Below the pieces are notes generated by a model. The model was not told where the DNA came from. It did not search any database and was given only the letters and a program-made list of their open reading frames with translations. This document shows positions 24,829 through 32,977 of a DNA stretch of 64,000 nucleotides, one piece after another; the stretch's first letter is position 1, and each line of letters opens with the position of its first letter. This DNA is from CAG-552 sp964516925 (GTDB lineage: Bacteria; Bacillota; Clostridia; Christensenellales; Pumilibacteraceae): the NCBI GenBank assembly GCA_964516925.1, contig CAZEXL010000006.1, positions 3,700 through 67,699 on the forward strand, written 5' to 3'. The position numbers and the translations under genes are program-made.

Positions 24829-25680
24829 ATGAATATAAAAAAGATTTTACTTTATAAGCTTATATTGTCATTGCTGTGTGTTGCTATGATAGTATTGTCT
24901 TGTGTGTTTTTACAAACTTTAAATCGTGCATTAAAGGTTGTTATTATCGTTTTTTTTACTTTAGGCGTTTTTATATTCTGTTTTATAAAAAACAAAACTA
25001 TATTTCGCATAGCGACAGTTTTTGTCATTTTTTTTGCCGTTGTGATTGTTTTATACATTATTGTCGAGCAAACCGGGTTATTAAAATACTTTGAGGATTT
25101 TGATGCTATTCGTGATTTTATTTTGCAAACGAAACAATGGGGAGTAATAGTATTTTTGTTGCTTACTATTTTTCAAGTCGTATTTTTGCCAATCCCGGCT
25201 GCCGTAACAATTTTAATAGGCGTTGTGATTTACGGTCCGTTAGTTTCGTTTATTTTGTCACTTGTGGGGACGTATATTGGTTCGGTAATATGCTTCTGGC
25301 TAGGTGAAAATTTCGGAAGTAAGCTAGTAGCTTGGATGATCGGCAAAGAAAATTTTGAAAAATATGCAAAAATGCTTAATGAAAAGGGAAAATGGGTGTT
25401 TGTTCTTATGTTGGTCTTTCCGTTTTTCCCTGACGATACCTTATGTCTTGTTGCGGGAGCAACGACAATGACGTGGAAGTTTTTTTTAATTTCGATGATT
25501 TTAAGTCGTCCGATCGGAATAGCGTTTACTAGTTTTTTTGGGAGTGGAGAAATTATTCCGTATTCGGGCTGGGGAATCCCGGTTTGGATAGGCATTTTTG
25601 CTCTGTGTATCGTTTTGTTGTTGCTATCTTCAAAAATAAAAAACAAACTGCTTGGAGATAAAACGGATAAAAATAAATAA
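24829..25680 (+). CDS. TVP38/TMEM64 (DedA-like) membrane protein
   Basis: 283 residues with about seven hydrophobic segments. The core motif region runs from VFLPIPAAVTILIGVVIYGP through SLVGTYIGSVICFWLGENFG to FPFFPDDTLCLVAGATTM, characteristic of the SNARE-associated/VTT domain shared by TVP38, TMEM64 and DedA proteins. These act in lipid scrambling or membrane homeostasis. The specific role here is unknown. It follows rnhA by 37 nt. No strong ribosome binding site is seen. The last 20 residues are basic and cytoplasmic. Confidence 0.88.
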   Translation: MNIKKILLYKLILSLLCVAMIVLSCVFLQTLNRALKVVIIVFFTLGVFIFCFIKNKTIFRIATVFVIFFAVVIVLYIIVEQTGLLKYFEDFDAIRDFILQTKQWGVIVFLLLTIFQVVFLPIPAAVTILIGVVIYGPLVSFILSLVGTYIGSVICFWLGENFGSKLVAWMIGKENFEKYAKMLNEKGKWVFVLMLVFPFFPDDTLCLVAGATTMTWKFFLISMILSRPIGIAFTSFFGSGEIIPYSGWGIPVWIGIFALCIVLLLLSSKIKNKLLGDKTDKNK

Positions 25681-25758
25681 TTTATCACTGATAAGTATTG
25701 TTTACTTATATCTGTAAAAAATTTTTTAACTATTTTTGTAAAATTATGCAAAAATGTG

Positions 25759-25787
25759 TTGACAATAACAAGTATATATTATACAAT
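25759..25787 (+). promoter_or_regulatory. Promoter of the pilin-like gene
   Basis: TTGACA (25759-25764), 17 nt, TACAAT (25782-25787), giving a 5' leader of about 75 nt. Confidence 0.8.
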
Positions 25788-25868
25788 AGAGCTATATTTT
25801 CAACGCTGATAGGCATTTGTTTTGTTAGCGTTAGAATAAAAAATTTATCTAAGGAGAGCTTGAAGCTT

Positions 25869-26321
25869 ATGAAGAAAAGTAAACAGAAAGGGTTTACGTT
25901 AGTTGAACTCGTTATTGTTATCGCAGTTATCGCAATTTTATCTGCAGTACTCATTCCTACACTTTCAAATGTTGTGGAAGATGCACATAAAAGCGCGGCG
26001 GAGCAGGAAGCGGTTAATTTGCGTACTCAAATTTTAGTTTCTACCGGAGAGAGTTTTGATGCTTATTGCCAACAGTCGGTAGCTAAAGAAAACTATATTA
26101 GTACTGTAGTTTCGTCAAATGTTTTAACTATTTGTGAATATAAAATCGAGTTAAAAACAGTTGCCGAAGGCGCTCAAAATTTTTCGATAGGAAAGGATGC
26201 CGGTGATGTTTGGACTATCGCATATATTACCGATACGAATTATTTGGTAACTATAACAGATAGTTCCGTATCTGCGATAAAAGACGGAAGCTTGCCGAGT
26301 TTAACTATAAGCTCGACGTAA
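25869..26321 (+). CDS. Type IV pilin-like/pseudopilin protein
   Basis: 150 residues. A short basic leader MKKSKQKG is followed by the prepilin signature FTLVELVIVIAVIAILSAVL, with cleavage expected between Gly8 and Phe9 and Glu at +5. The rest is a small pilin head with two cysteines (AYCQQS, TICEYK) that could form a disulfide. The longer frame from 25698 is rejected because it starts upstream of the promoter. AAGGAG lies 12 nt before the ATG, an unusually long gap. The gene stands alone between its own promoter and terminator. No pilus ATPase, prepilin peptidase or platform protein lies in this window. Confidence 0.85.
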   Translation: MKKSKQKGFTLVELVIVIAVIAILSAVLIPTLSNVVEDAHKSAAEQEAVNLRTQILVSTGESFDAYCQQSVAKENYISTVVSSNVLTICEYKIELKTVAEGAQNFSIGKDAGDVWTIAYITDTNYLVTITDSSVSAIKDGSLPSLTISST

Positions 26322-26337
26322 GAAGTTTGCTTTTAAC

Positions 26338-26373
26338 AAATAACCGCAGGTCGATACTTGCGGTTATTTTATT
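26338..26373 (+). terminator. Terminator of the pilin-like gene
   Basis: AATAACCGCA (26339-26348) pairs with TGCGGTTATT (26359-26368), followed by TTATTTT. Confidence 0.9.
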
Positions 26374-26404
26374 TTGTCAAAAAGAACGAATTGTAATTTT
26401 ACTC

Positions 26405-26433
26405 TTGACTTATGTTGCGGCATTTGTTATAAT
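26405..26433 (+). promoter_or_regulatory. Promoter of lon-engB
   Basis: TTGACT (26405-26410), 17 nt, TATAAT (26428-26433). No CIRCE or CtsR-like operator was recognised nearby. Confidence 0.88.
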
Positions 26434-26511
26434 CAATGTACCGCAAATTTGCGAACAAAGTATATCGGTTAAAAAATATTATAAATTAACTTATAAACTA
26501 AAAAGGACATT

Positions 26512-28851
26512 ATGCAAGAATCGCTTTATACGCCAAAAAATGAATTTAATATTCCGGAATCTAAAATTTACAAGATGATAGCTACTCGCGGAGTAGTTGT
26601 TTTTCCGGGGCAAACAATTAATTTCGATATAGCGAGAGATAAATCTTTGGCTGCTCTGCAAAAAGCCGCAGAAGAAAAAGAGGATGTTTTTGTGGTTGCT
26701 CAAAAACGAGCTAACATCGCAAATCCTGCGCCCAAAGATATATACAGAGTAGGGACTGTGTGTAAAATTAAACAGGTACTTAAATTGCCTAATAATACCG
26801 TAAGGGTATTAATTACCGGGCTTGCTCGCATGCAAATAGACAATTACGTGCAAATTTCGCCGTTTTTTGAGGCGCAACTTTTGCCGTATGGCGAACTTAT
26901 CGAAGATCCGTTGACTCTTGAGGCGGCAAAGCGTAATGCTCAAGAAAACTTTGAGTTGTATAAAAAATTGGATAATAAGATACCTACGGAAATATCTTCG
27001 TCGTTAACGGCGTTTGAATGCGATAAATTTATTAATGCTATTGCAACGTTTGTGTATAACACTGATTTACACAAGCAAGAGCTTTTGCAAGAAAAAACTA
27101 TTGCCGATCAATTGATCAATATTTCTAAATTCTTTCAAAAAGAAATCGAAATTATGGTTGTTGAAAAGAGAATTGCTGCCGACGTAAGAGCAAGCGTGTC
27201 TAAGGGGCAACGTGAGTTTTACCTTAGAGAACAAATTAAGGCGATTAAAAAAGAGCTTGGCGACGAGGAAGAAGAGGTTTATCTTAAAGAAGCAACGGAT
27301 AAGAATTTACCGCCGCAGGTGATGGAAAAGGTTAAGCAAGAAGTTTCCAAACTTGAAAAGATGGCTCCAACGTCGCCCGATGCTGCAGTTTTACGAACGT
27401 ATATAGAGTGGCTTTTGGCTGTTCCTTGGACGGAAGCTACGGACGAAACTTTTGATTTAAAAAGAGCGCGTGAAATTTTAGACGAAGACCATTATGGTCT
27501 TGAAAAAGTTAAGGATAGAATCATAGAGTTTTTGGCCGTTCATAAGCTTACTAACAATTTAAAAGGACCGATTTTATGTTTCGTTGGACCTCCGGGTGTT
27601 GGTAAAACTTCGATCGTGTCTTCGATAGCGAGAGCGGCCGGAAAAAAGTTTGTTTCAGTATCGCTAGGCGGTGTTAAGGATGAAGCCGAAATACGAGGAC
27701 ATCGAAGAACTTATATCGGTGCATTGCCCGGTCGAGTAATTTCTTCTATGAAAAACGCGGGAGTAGTAAATCCTGTTTTCTTGTTTGACGAAGTTGATAA
27801 GATGTCTAGCGATTTTAGAGGCGATCCTGCGTCAGCTATGCTTGAAGTTTTGGATCCGAATCAAAACAATCATTTTTCGGATCATTATCTTGAATTGCCT
27901 TACGATTTAAGTAAAGTTATGTTTGTAATGACGGCAAATACGATGGATACAATTCCGTTACCGCTATTAGACCGAATGGAAATTATAGAACTTTCGGGAT
28001 ATTCTTATTCTGAAAAATTGCAAATTGCAAAAAGGTATCTTATTAAGAAACAAATCGAAGCTTGCGGATTGCAATCTGCCAACATTGAGTTTACGGACGA
28101 TGCGATCGTTGCGATTATATCCGAATACACTCGTGAAAGCGGAGTTCGCCAATTAGAAAGAGAAATTGCGGCTATAATAAGAAAGCTTGCGGTTGAAATT
28201 GTAAGCAATAACAGTTGTGAATTAAATATTGTTATAGACGCAAAAGACATACAATCGTATCTTGGACCTAAAAAATATAAAAACGATGAAAAATCGAACG
28301 ACGGTGAGATCGGCAATGCAACGGGACTTGCATGGACTAGTGTAGGCGGCGCAACGCTTTCTATCGAGGTCGTCGTTATTCCGGGAGGTAAGGGCGAGTT
28401 GACGCTTACCGGTAGTTTGGGTGACGTAATGAAAGAATCGTGCATAACAGCGTTGTCTATGCTAAAATCAAAAGCGGCTAAATACGGACTGAATTCAGAT
28501 AAATTTAAGAAGAACGATTTTCATATTCATTTCCCGGAAGGGGCGACTCCTAAAGACGGACCTAGCGCAGGCATAACGATCGCTACGGCGTTGTTATCCG
28601 CGCTTACCGAAAGAAAAGTAAAAGGGGACGTTGCTATGACGGGAGAGGTAACTTTAAGAGGAAAAGTGCTTCCGATAGGCGGATTAAAAGAAAAATCGCT
28701 AGCCGCTTTAAGACACGGCGTAAAGACGCTGATCATTCCGTATGGCAACGAAACTAATCTTGACGATATTCCTAGCGAAGTAAAGGATGCAATAAAAATT
28801 ACAACCGTCAAAACAATCGACGAAGTTTTTGATATTGCTTTGGAAAAATAA
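26512..28851 (+). CDS. lon: ATP-dependent protease Lon
   Basis: 779 residues. An N-terminal substrate-binding domain (about 20-210) and coiled coil are followed by the AAA+ module with Walker A GPPGVGKTS (about 361-369), Walker B FLFDEVDKM and a sensor segment. The protease domain has the catalytic serine in PKDGPSAGITIATALL (about residue 690) and the downstream lysine in GLKEKSLAALRHG. It degrades misfolded and regulatory proteins in the cytoplasm. AAAGGACATT precedes the ATG. It is followed directly by engB (ATG overlaps the stop), the standard lon-ysxC arrangement. Confidence 0.98.
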   Translation: MQESLYTPKNEFNIPESKIYKMIATRGVVVFPGQTINFDIARDKSLAALQKAAEEKEDVFVVAQKRANIANPAPKDIYRVGTVCKIKQVLKLPNNTVRVLITGLARMQIDNYVQISPFFEAQLLPYGELIEDPLTLEAAKRNAQENFELYKKLDNKIPTEISSSLTAFECDKFINAIATFVYNTDLHKQELLQEKTIADQLINISKFFQKEIEIMVVEKRIAADVRASVSKGQREFYLREQIKAIKKELGDEEEEVYLKEATDKNLPPQVMEKVKQEVSKLEKMAPTSPDAAVLRTYIEWLLAVPWTEATDETFDLKRAREILDEDHYGLEKVKDRIIEFLAVHKLTNNLKGPILCFVGPPGVGKTSIVSSIARAAGKKFVSVSLGGVKDEAEIRGHRRTYIGALPGRVISSMKNAGVVNPVFLFDEVDKMSSDFRGDPASAMLEVLDPNQNNHFSDHYLELPYDLSKVMFVMTANTMDTIPLPLLDRMEIIELSGYSYSEKLQIAKRYLIKKQIEACGLQSANIEFTDDAIVAIISEYTRESGVRQLEREIAAIIRKLAVEIVSNNSCELNIVIDAKDIQSYLGPKKYKNDEKSNDGEIGNATGLAWTSVGGATLSIEVVVIPGGKGELTLTGSLGDVMKESCITALSMLKSKAAKYGLNSDKFKKNDFHIHFPEGATPKDGPSAGITIATALLSALTERKVKGDVAMTGEVTLRGKVLPIGGLKEKSLAALRHGVKTLIIPYGNETNLDDIPSEVKDAIKITTVKTIDEVFDIALEK

Positions 28852-29435
28852 TGGAAATTAAAAAAGCAGAATTTGTAAAGAGCTATGCGTTCGGATATAA
28901 CGGCAGTGACGGAAAAGAGATTTGCATTGTCGGGCGTTCTAATGTGGGCAAATCGTCGTTTATAAATGCTTTATGCAACAACAAAAAATTGGCTAAAGCG
29001 TCGTCAACTCCCGGTAGGACGAGATTAATTAACGTTTTTAGTATAAACGGCGGTGAGTTTAATTTGGTTGATTTACCCGGATACGGATATGCGCAAGCAA
29101 GCAAAACGGATAAAGAGTCTTGGGATGAATTGATGGGACACTATTTTGAGAATGCAAAATCTTTAGTGCAAGTAATTGTCCTTACGGACATTCGAAACAC
29201 GTCGACAAAAGACGTAGAGATGTTGAATTATTTGTATTACTATCAAATTCCGTTTACTGTGGTGGCGACAAAGTGCGATAAAGTAACCAAATCTGCTTTG
29301 TTTGGTGAAATCGGAAAATTATCGACGCATTTGGGACTTGGAAGAGACAATATTATTCCGTTTTCTGCCGTAACGAAATTTGGAATAGACAAAGTTCTTA
29401 ACAGAATCGAACAGATATTGTCGCACGAGAATTAA
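28851..29435 (+). CDS. engB: Ribosome-biogenesis GTP-binding protein EngB/YsxC
   Basis: 194 residues. G1 GRSNVGKSSF (about 26-35), G2 around SSTPGRTR, G3 DLPGYGYA and G4 ATKCDKV identify the EngB/YihA/YsxC family of essential GTPases that act in 50S subunit assembly. It overlaps the lon stop by one base and is translated with it. A terminator with an embedded Shine-Dalgarno sequence follows. Confidence 0.97.
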   Translation: MEIKKAEFVKSYAFGYNGSDGKEICIVGRSNVGKSSFINALCNNKKLAKASSTPGRTRLINVFSINGGEFNLVDLPGYGYAQASKTDKESWDELMGHYFENAKSLVQVIVLTDIRNTSTKDVEMLNYLYYYQIPFTVVATKCDKVTKSALFGEIGKLSTHLGLGRDNIIPFSAVTKFGIDKVLNRIEQILSHEN

Positions 29436-29462
29436 TGGAAACAATAAAATTGTAACACTAAC

Positions 29463-29502
29463 AAACCTCCTTCCATATACTGACAACGTAAGGAGGTTTT
29501 TT
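29463..29502 (+). terminator. lon-engB terminator whose 3' arm is the next gene's ribosome binding site
   Basis: AAACCTCCTT (29463-29472) and AAGGAGGTTT (29490-29499) form a perfect 10-bp stem with a 17-nt loop, then a T-run. AAGGAGG is also an ideal Shine-Dalgarno sequence 8 nt before the ATG at 29505. Confidence 0.85.
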
Positions 29503-29504
29503 AT

Positions 29505-30101
29505 ATGCCACAAAAAGCTGGAATAATACGAGGCAATGCATTGTGCGGTCTTAACGAACGTATATGCATTAATGCTCGTAAAGTTTATGACGGTTGTATT
29601 ACAAGATATTCGGACAGAAGTTTTACGCTGTCGTTTTCAACTGAACTTTCGGGAACAAGCCCATATACTTATGTGGAAGCCAGAAGTTCCGGAACGTCAA
29701 CGGTAGAAAATTTGGTGATAACACCAACGACATGCAACAAAAGTAGGGTTCAAATGAACGTTGTTACTCCCGTTACCGTAACGTATACCGATGCTAACAA
29801 CGAAACGTACACGGCAACGTCTTCTATTACGATTGCTCGCGATATCGTTTTAAAGTTGCCTGAAGACTCGCTAACTTCGTATACGATAGAAGTCGCTACG
29901 AATCTTGCGAGCACTATAGGATCGTTTACCGATGATGCCGCTACGATAACCGCATGTGTGGTTCAGATAACCAGAGTGCTTGTAAATGTTGACGTTTTAA
30001 TCCCGTCATACGGATATTGTGAGTATCCTACGTGTCAAGAATACTCTGATGAAGTATGCAGGGAATTGTTTAATTTGCCGATTTTTCCGACTAACACCTA
30101 A
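29505..30101 (+). CDS. Conserved-looking cysteine-containing protein, function unknown
   Basis: 198 residues, no signal peptide or membrane segment. Cysteines cluster at both ends: ALCGLNERICINARKVYDGC near the N-terminus and YGYCEYPTCQEYSDEVCREL near the C-terminus. The middle is rich in Thr, Ser and Val and looks beta-stranded. My impression is that small proteins of this layout occur next to lon-engB or in spore-coat contexts of Clostridia, but I cannot name a family. It is read from an ideal AAGGAGG that lies in the upstream terminator stem, so it is either read-through dependent or translated only when that stem opens. Confidence 0.7.
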   Translation: MPQKAGIIRGNALCGLNERICINARKVYDGCITRYSDRSFTLSFSTELSGTSPYTYVEARSSGTSTVENLVITPTTCNKSRVQMNVVTPVTVTYTDANNETYTATSSITIARDIVLKLPEDSLTSYTIEVATNLASTIGSFTDDAATITACVVQITRVLVNVDVLIPSYGYCEYPTCQEYSDEVCRELFNLPIFPTNT

Positions 30102-30107
30102 TTTTTA

Positions 30108-30136
30108 TTGCGTAAAAGGTCAAAACATGATATAAT
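30108..30136 (+). promoter_or_regulatory. Promoter inside a terminator stem-loop
   Basis: TTGCGT (30108-30113), 17 nt, TATAAT (30131-30136). The spacer is the left arm of the terminator at 30114-30164 and the -10 lies in its loop. Confidence 0.7.
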
Positions 30137-30164
30137 AACCTAGACGTTGTGTTTTGACCTTTTT
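30114..30164 (+). terminator. Terminator with 13-bp perfect stem before the phosphoesterase gene
   Basis: AAAAGGTCAAAAC (30114-30126) and GTTTTGACCTTTT (30151-30163) pair perfectly, with a further T at 30164. The loop contains a TATAAT. Confidence 0.85.
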
Positions 30165-30184
30165 AGGCAACAAAAGGAAGGTTT

Positions 30185-30883
30185 ATGCAAATATATTCTT
30201 TAAGCGACTTTCATTTATCTACAAATTGTCCCAAGCCGATGAATATTTTCGGTAAAGTTTGGGACAATTATATTGAAGATATAAAAACGAATTGTAGCGT
30301 TATTAACGATGAAGATATCTTGCTTATTGCCGGCGATTTAAGCTGGGCTATGACGCTCGAGCAAGCACAACCGGATCTTGAAATTATAGGATCCTTGAAA
30401 GGACGCAAAATAATAACAAGAGGTAATCATGATTATTGGTGGAAATCGATATCTGCCGTGAGAAAAGTTTTACCCGACGGAGTTTATGCATTGCAAAATG
30501 ATTGCATAAAATTCGGAAATGTGATTTTTACAGGCAGTCGAGGGTGGACGACGCCGGAACTAGGCAATGAATTGCCTGCAGACGAAGAAAAAATATATAA
30601 TCGTGAAATACAAAGATTCAAACTCGGTTTAGAATCGGCGATAAAGCTGAAAGAAGAAGGCGATAAGATTATAGTTATGTCGCACTATCCGCCATTTAAC
30701 AGCTCATTCAAACCGACGCCGTTTACCGATATGTTTAGCAGTTATGGCGTGAGCGCGGTTGTTTACGGACATTTACACGGAGCAAACGTTAAAGTTTGCA
30801 AAAGAAATTGTATCGATGGAGTTTGTTATTATTTAACTTCGTGCGATCTGTTGGCAAATAAGCCCGTCAAAATTGAAATTTAA
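30185..30883 (+). CDS. Metallophosphoesterase (calcineurin-like)
   Basis: 232 residues with the metal-binding motifs of the family in order: SDFHLS (DxH), IAGDLSWAM (GD), ITRGNHDYWW (GNHD), VMSHYPPF (H) and VYGHLHGAN (GHxH). It hydrolyses phosphomonoesters or diesters with a two-metal centre. The natural substrate is unknown. CAAAAGGAAGGTTT precedes the ATG. The gene is monocistronic: its own promoter lies within the previous terminator and a terminator follows at once. Confidence 0.9.
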   Translation: MQIYSLSDFHLSTNCPKPMNIFGKVWDNYIEDIKTNCSVINDEDILLIAGDLSWAMTLEQAQPDLEIIGSLKGRKIITRGNHDYWWKSISAVRKVLPDGVYALQNDCIKFGNVIFTGSRGWTTPELGNELPADEEKIYNREIQRFKLGLESAIKLKEEGDKIIVMSHYPPFNSSFKPTPFTDMFSSYGVSAVVYGHLHGANVKVCKRNCIDGVCYYLTSCDLLANKPVKIEI

Positions 30884-30913
30884 AGCTACGAACAAACAAT
30901 TCGTGGCTTTTTT
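30882..30913 (+). terminator. Terminator of the phosphoesterase gene
   Basis: AAGCTACGAA (30883-30892) pairs with TTCGTGGCTT (30900-30909) with one G-U pair, followed by TTTT. It begins at the stop codon. Confidence 0.88.
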
Positions 30914-30954
30914 AATTATGTAATGAAAAAAGTTATTTCATGCATTAAAATTGC

Positions 30955-31013
30955 TTGACAAAAGTAAAATTTATATATATAATATGGCTGTAAAGTAGTT
31001 TTGCTTTACAGCC
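30955..31013 (+). promoter_or_regulatory. Promoter of the ylxM-ffh operon with a start-site hairpin
   Basis: TTGACA (30955-30960), 17 nt, TATAAT (30978-30983). A perfect 10-bp inverted repeat GGCTGTAAAG (30986-30995) / CTTTACAGCC (31004-31013) covers the expected start site and fills the short 5' leader. Confidence 0.85.
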
Positions 31014-31017
31014 GTTT

Positions 31018-31329
31018 ATGAAAAAAGATCTTTCGATTGGTAAACTTAATGACGTCTACGGTAGGTTATTAACCGACAAACAACGAGAACTTATCGAGCT
31101 GTTTTATGATGACGACCTCTCTTTGGGTGAAATTGCCGAAAATTCGGGGATTACTCGTCAGGCAGCGCATGACGCCATTGTAAAGGGTGTAGCTTCATTA
31201 AAAAAATACGAAAGTGAACTGAAATTAAGCGAAGTTTTGGATAAGTTATCTGCCGTTTATGCAAATAAGGCTGCAACGAAACAAGATATTTTGGAAGTAA
31301 TAAACGACATTTTGAATTTTTGGGAGTAA
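31018..31329 (+). CDS. ylxM: YlxM-family SRP-associated DNA-binding-like protein
   Basis: 103 residues with a sigma-70 region 4-like helix-turn-helix: LTDKQRELIELFYDDDLSLG, then EIAENSGITRQAAHDAI. YlxM proteins are encoded directly before ffh in Firmicutes and modulate SRP function (shown in Streptococcus). The ATG at 31018 stands 4 nt after a 10-bp hairpin and has no visible Shine-Dalgarno sequence, so initiation may be leader-poor or hairpin-controlled. ffh follows after 2 nt. Confidence 0.93.
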   Translation: MKKDLSIGKLNDVYGRLLTDKQRELIELFYDDDLSLGEIAENSGITRQAAHDAIVKGVASLKKYESELKLSEVLDKLSAVYANKAATKQDILEVINDILNFWE

Positions 31330-31331
31330 TA

Positions 31332-32639
31332 ATGGGAGCATTTAGCGGACTTAGCGACAGGCTTAATCATATTTTTGGTAAAATGCGCAATCGAGGTAAA
31401 TTGACTGAACTCGAAATTAAGCAGGCAATGCGTGAAATTCGAGTTGCTTTACTTGAGGCGGATGTCAATTTTTCGGTTGTAAAAGAATTTATTGCAAAAG
31501 TTACGGAAAAGGCTGTGGGTGAAGAAATTCTTAATAGTCTTACTCCTGGGCAACAAGTCGTAAAGATTGTTAATGAAGAGCTTACTGCGCTTATGGGCAG
31601 CACCAATTCTAGGTTAGAGGTTGCTTCCAAGCCTCCTACGGTTTATATGATGTGCGGTTTGCAAGGCGCAGGCAAAACTACGATGTGCGGAAAACTTGCG
31701 TTAATGCTTAAAAAACAAGGAAAAAAGCCTTTGCTTGTCGCTTGCGACATTTATCGTCCTGCGGCAATTACGCAGTTGCAAGTCGTTGCTAAATCCGTAG
31801 GCGTCGAAGTGTTTGAACAAGGAACGACCAAACCGCACAAAACCGCGCTAGCGGCGATTAAAGAAGCGGAGCGCGGCGGCTATGACACGGTTATTATCGA
31901 TACGGCAGGTAGATTGCATATTGATAAAGAATTGATGGAAGAGCTTGTAGATGTAAAAAAAGCAGTAAAGCCGGATGAAATTTTGCTAGTCGTCGATTCT
32001 ATGACGGGGCAAGATGCGGTTACGGTTGCCACTTCCTTTAATGAAAAGCTTGATATTACGGGTGTCGTGCTTACAAAACTTGACGGTGATACGCGCGGCG
32101 GTGCAGCGCTTTCTATAAAAGCAGTAACGGGTAAGCCTATTAAGCTTTGCGGTATCGGCGAAAAGATGGGCGATATCGAACCGTTCTTTCCGGATAGGAT
32201 GGCGTCGAGAATTTTGGGAATGGGCGACGTTCTGACTTTGATTGATAAAGCTCAAAGCGCGATAAGCGAACAAGAGATGAAAAAGATGGAAGAAAAGATG
32301 CGAGCGAATCGCTTTACGCTTGATGATTTTCTTTCTCAGATGGATACTATAAACCAAATGGGCAATATTTCCGATCTTATCTCGATGATTCCCGGGATGA
32401 ACAAACTAAAAGTGAAGGACGTGGACGAGAGTCGCATAAAGAGATATAAGGCAATTATTCAATCTATGACTATGTATGAACGCGAACATCCGGATATAAT
32501 AAAGGCGTCTCGTCGTAAGCGAATAGCTAACGGTAGCGGAACTACTATTATGGAAGTAAATCAATTGTTAAATCAATTTGCACAATCAAAAGATATGATG
32601 AAACAAATCGGCAAAAAGGGTAAGAAATTCCCGTTTTAA
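31332..32639 (+). CDS. ffh: Signal recognition particle protein Ffh (SRP54)
   Basis: 435 residues. N domain (about 1-90), G domain with G1 GLQGAGKTT (about 104-112), DTAGRLHID, TKLDGDTRGGAALS, and a methionine-rich M domain (about 300-435) that binds signal peptides and the SRP RNA. Start set at the ATG at 31332 (MGAFSGLSDRL) with GGGAG 6 nt upstream; an in-frame TTG at 31320 falls inside ylxM. It delivers nascent membrane proteins to FtsY. It is followed by rpsP. Confidence 0.98.
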   Translation: MGAFSGLSDRLNHIFGKMRNRGKLTELEIKQAMREIRVALLEADVNFSVVKEFIAKVTEKAVGEEILNSLTPGQQVVKIVNEELTALMGSTNSRLEVASKPPTVYMMCGLQGAGKTTMCGKLALMLKKQGKKPLLVACDIYRPAAITQLQVVAKSVGVEVFEQGTTKPHKTALAAIKEAERGGYDTVIIDTAGRLHIDKELMEELVDVKKAVKPDEILLVVDSMTGQDAVTVATSFNEKLDITGVVLTKLDGDTRGGAALSIKAVTGKPIKLCGIGEKMGDIEPFFPDRMASRILGMGDVLTLIDKAQSAISEQEMKKMEEKMRANRFTLDDFLSQMDTINQMGNISDLISMIPGMNKLKVKDVDESRIKRYKAIIQSMTMYEREHPDIIKASRRKRIANGSGTTIMEVNQLLNQFAQSKDMMKQIGKKGKKFPF

Positions 32640-32677
32640 TATTCGTATAAATTTATTTTAAAAAAGGAGAAAATATT

Positions 32678-32974
32678 ATGGCTGTTAAAATCAGATTGAC
32701 TCGTATGGGTGACAAAAAATCCCCGTTTTATCGTGTGATCGTTGCGGACTCTCGTTCGCCGCGTGACGGTAAGTTTATTGACATCGTCGGTACTTACAAT
32801 CCTCTTACGGAACCCGCTCAGGTTAAGCTTGACGGCGAAAAGATCAAGAAGTGGATTGCTAACGGTGCTCAACCCACCGATACGGTAAAGGCTATGCTTG
32901 TAAAAGAAGGTATTATACCCGAAGGTAAAAAAGCCCCTGCAAAAACCGGTTCTTTAAAAAAGAAAAAGGACTAG
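32678..32974 (+). CDS. rpsP: 30S ribosomal protein bS16
   Basis: 98 residues beginning AVKIRLTRMGDKKSPFYRVI, the bS16 signature, with GTYNPLTEP. The C-terminus is Lys-rich. AAAAAGGAGAAAATATT precedes the ATG. It lies in the standard ffh-rpsP-khpA-rimM-trmD order. Confidence 0.98.
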   Translation: MAVKIRLTRMGDKKSPFYRVIVADSRSPRDGKFIDIVGTYNPLTEPAQVKLDGEKIKKWIANGAQPTDTVKAMLVKEGIIPEGKKAPAKTGSLKKKKD

Positions 32975-32977
32975 GCT

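Noticed and set aside
25698..25868. N-terminal extension of the pilin-like protein
   Set aside because: The pilin leader peptide must be short; the promoter at 25759-25787 lies inside the extension.
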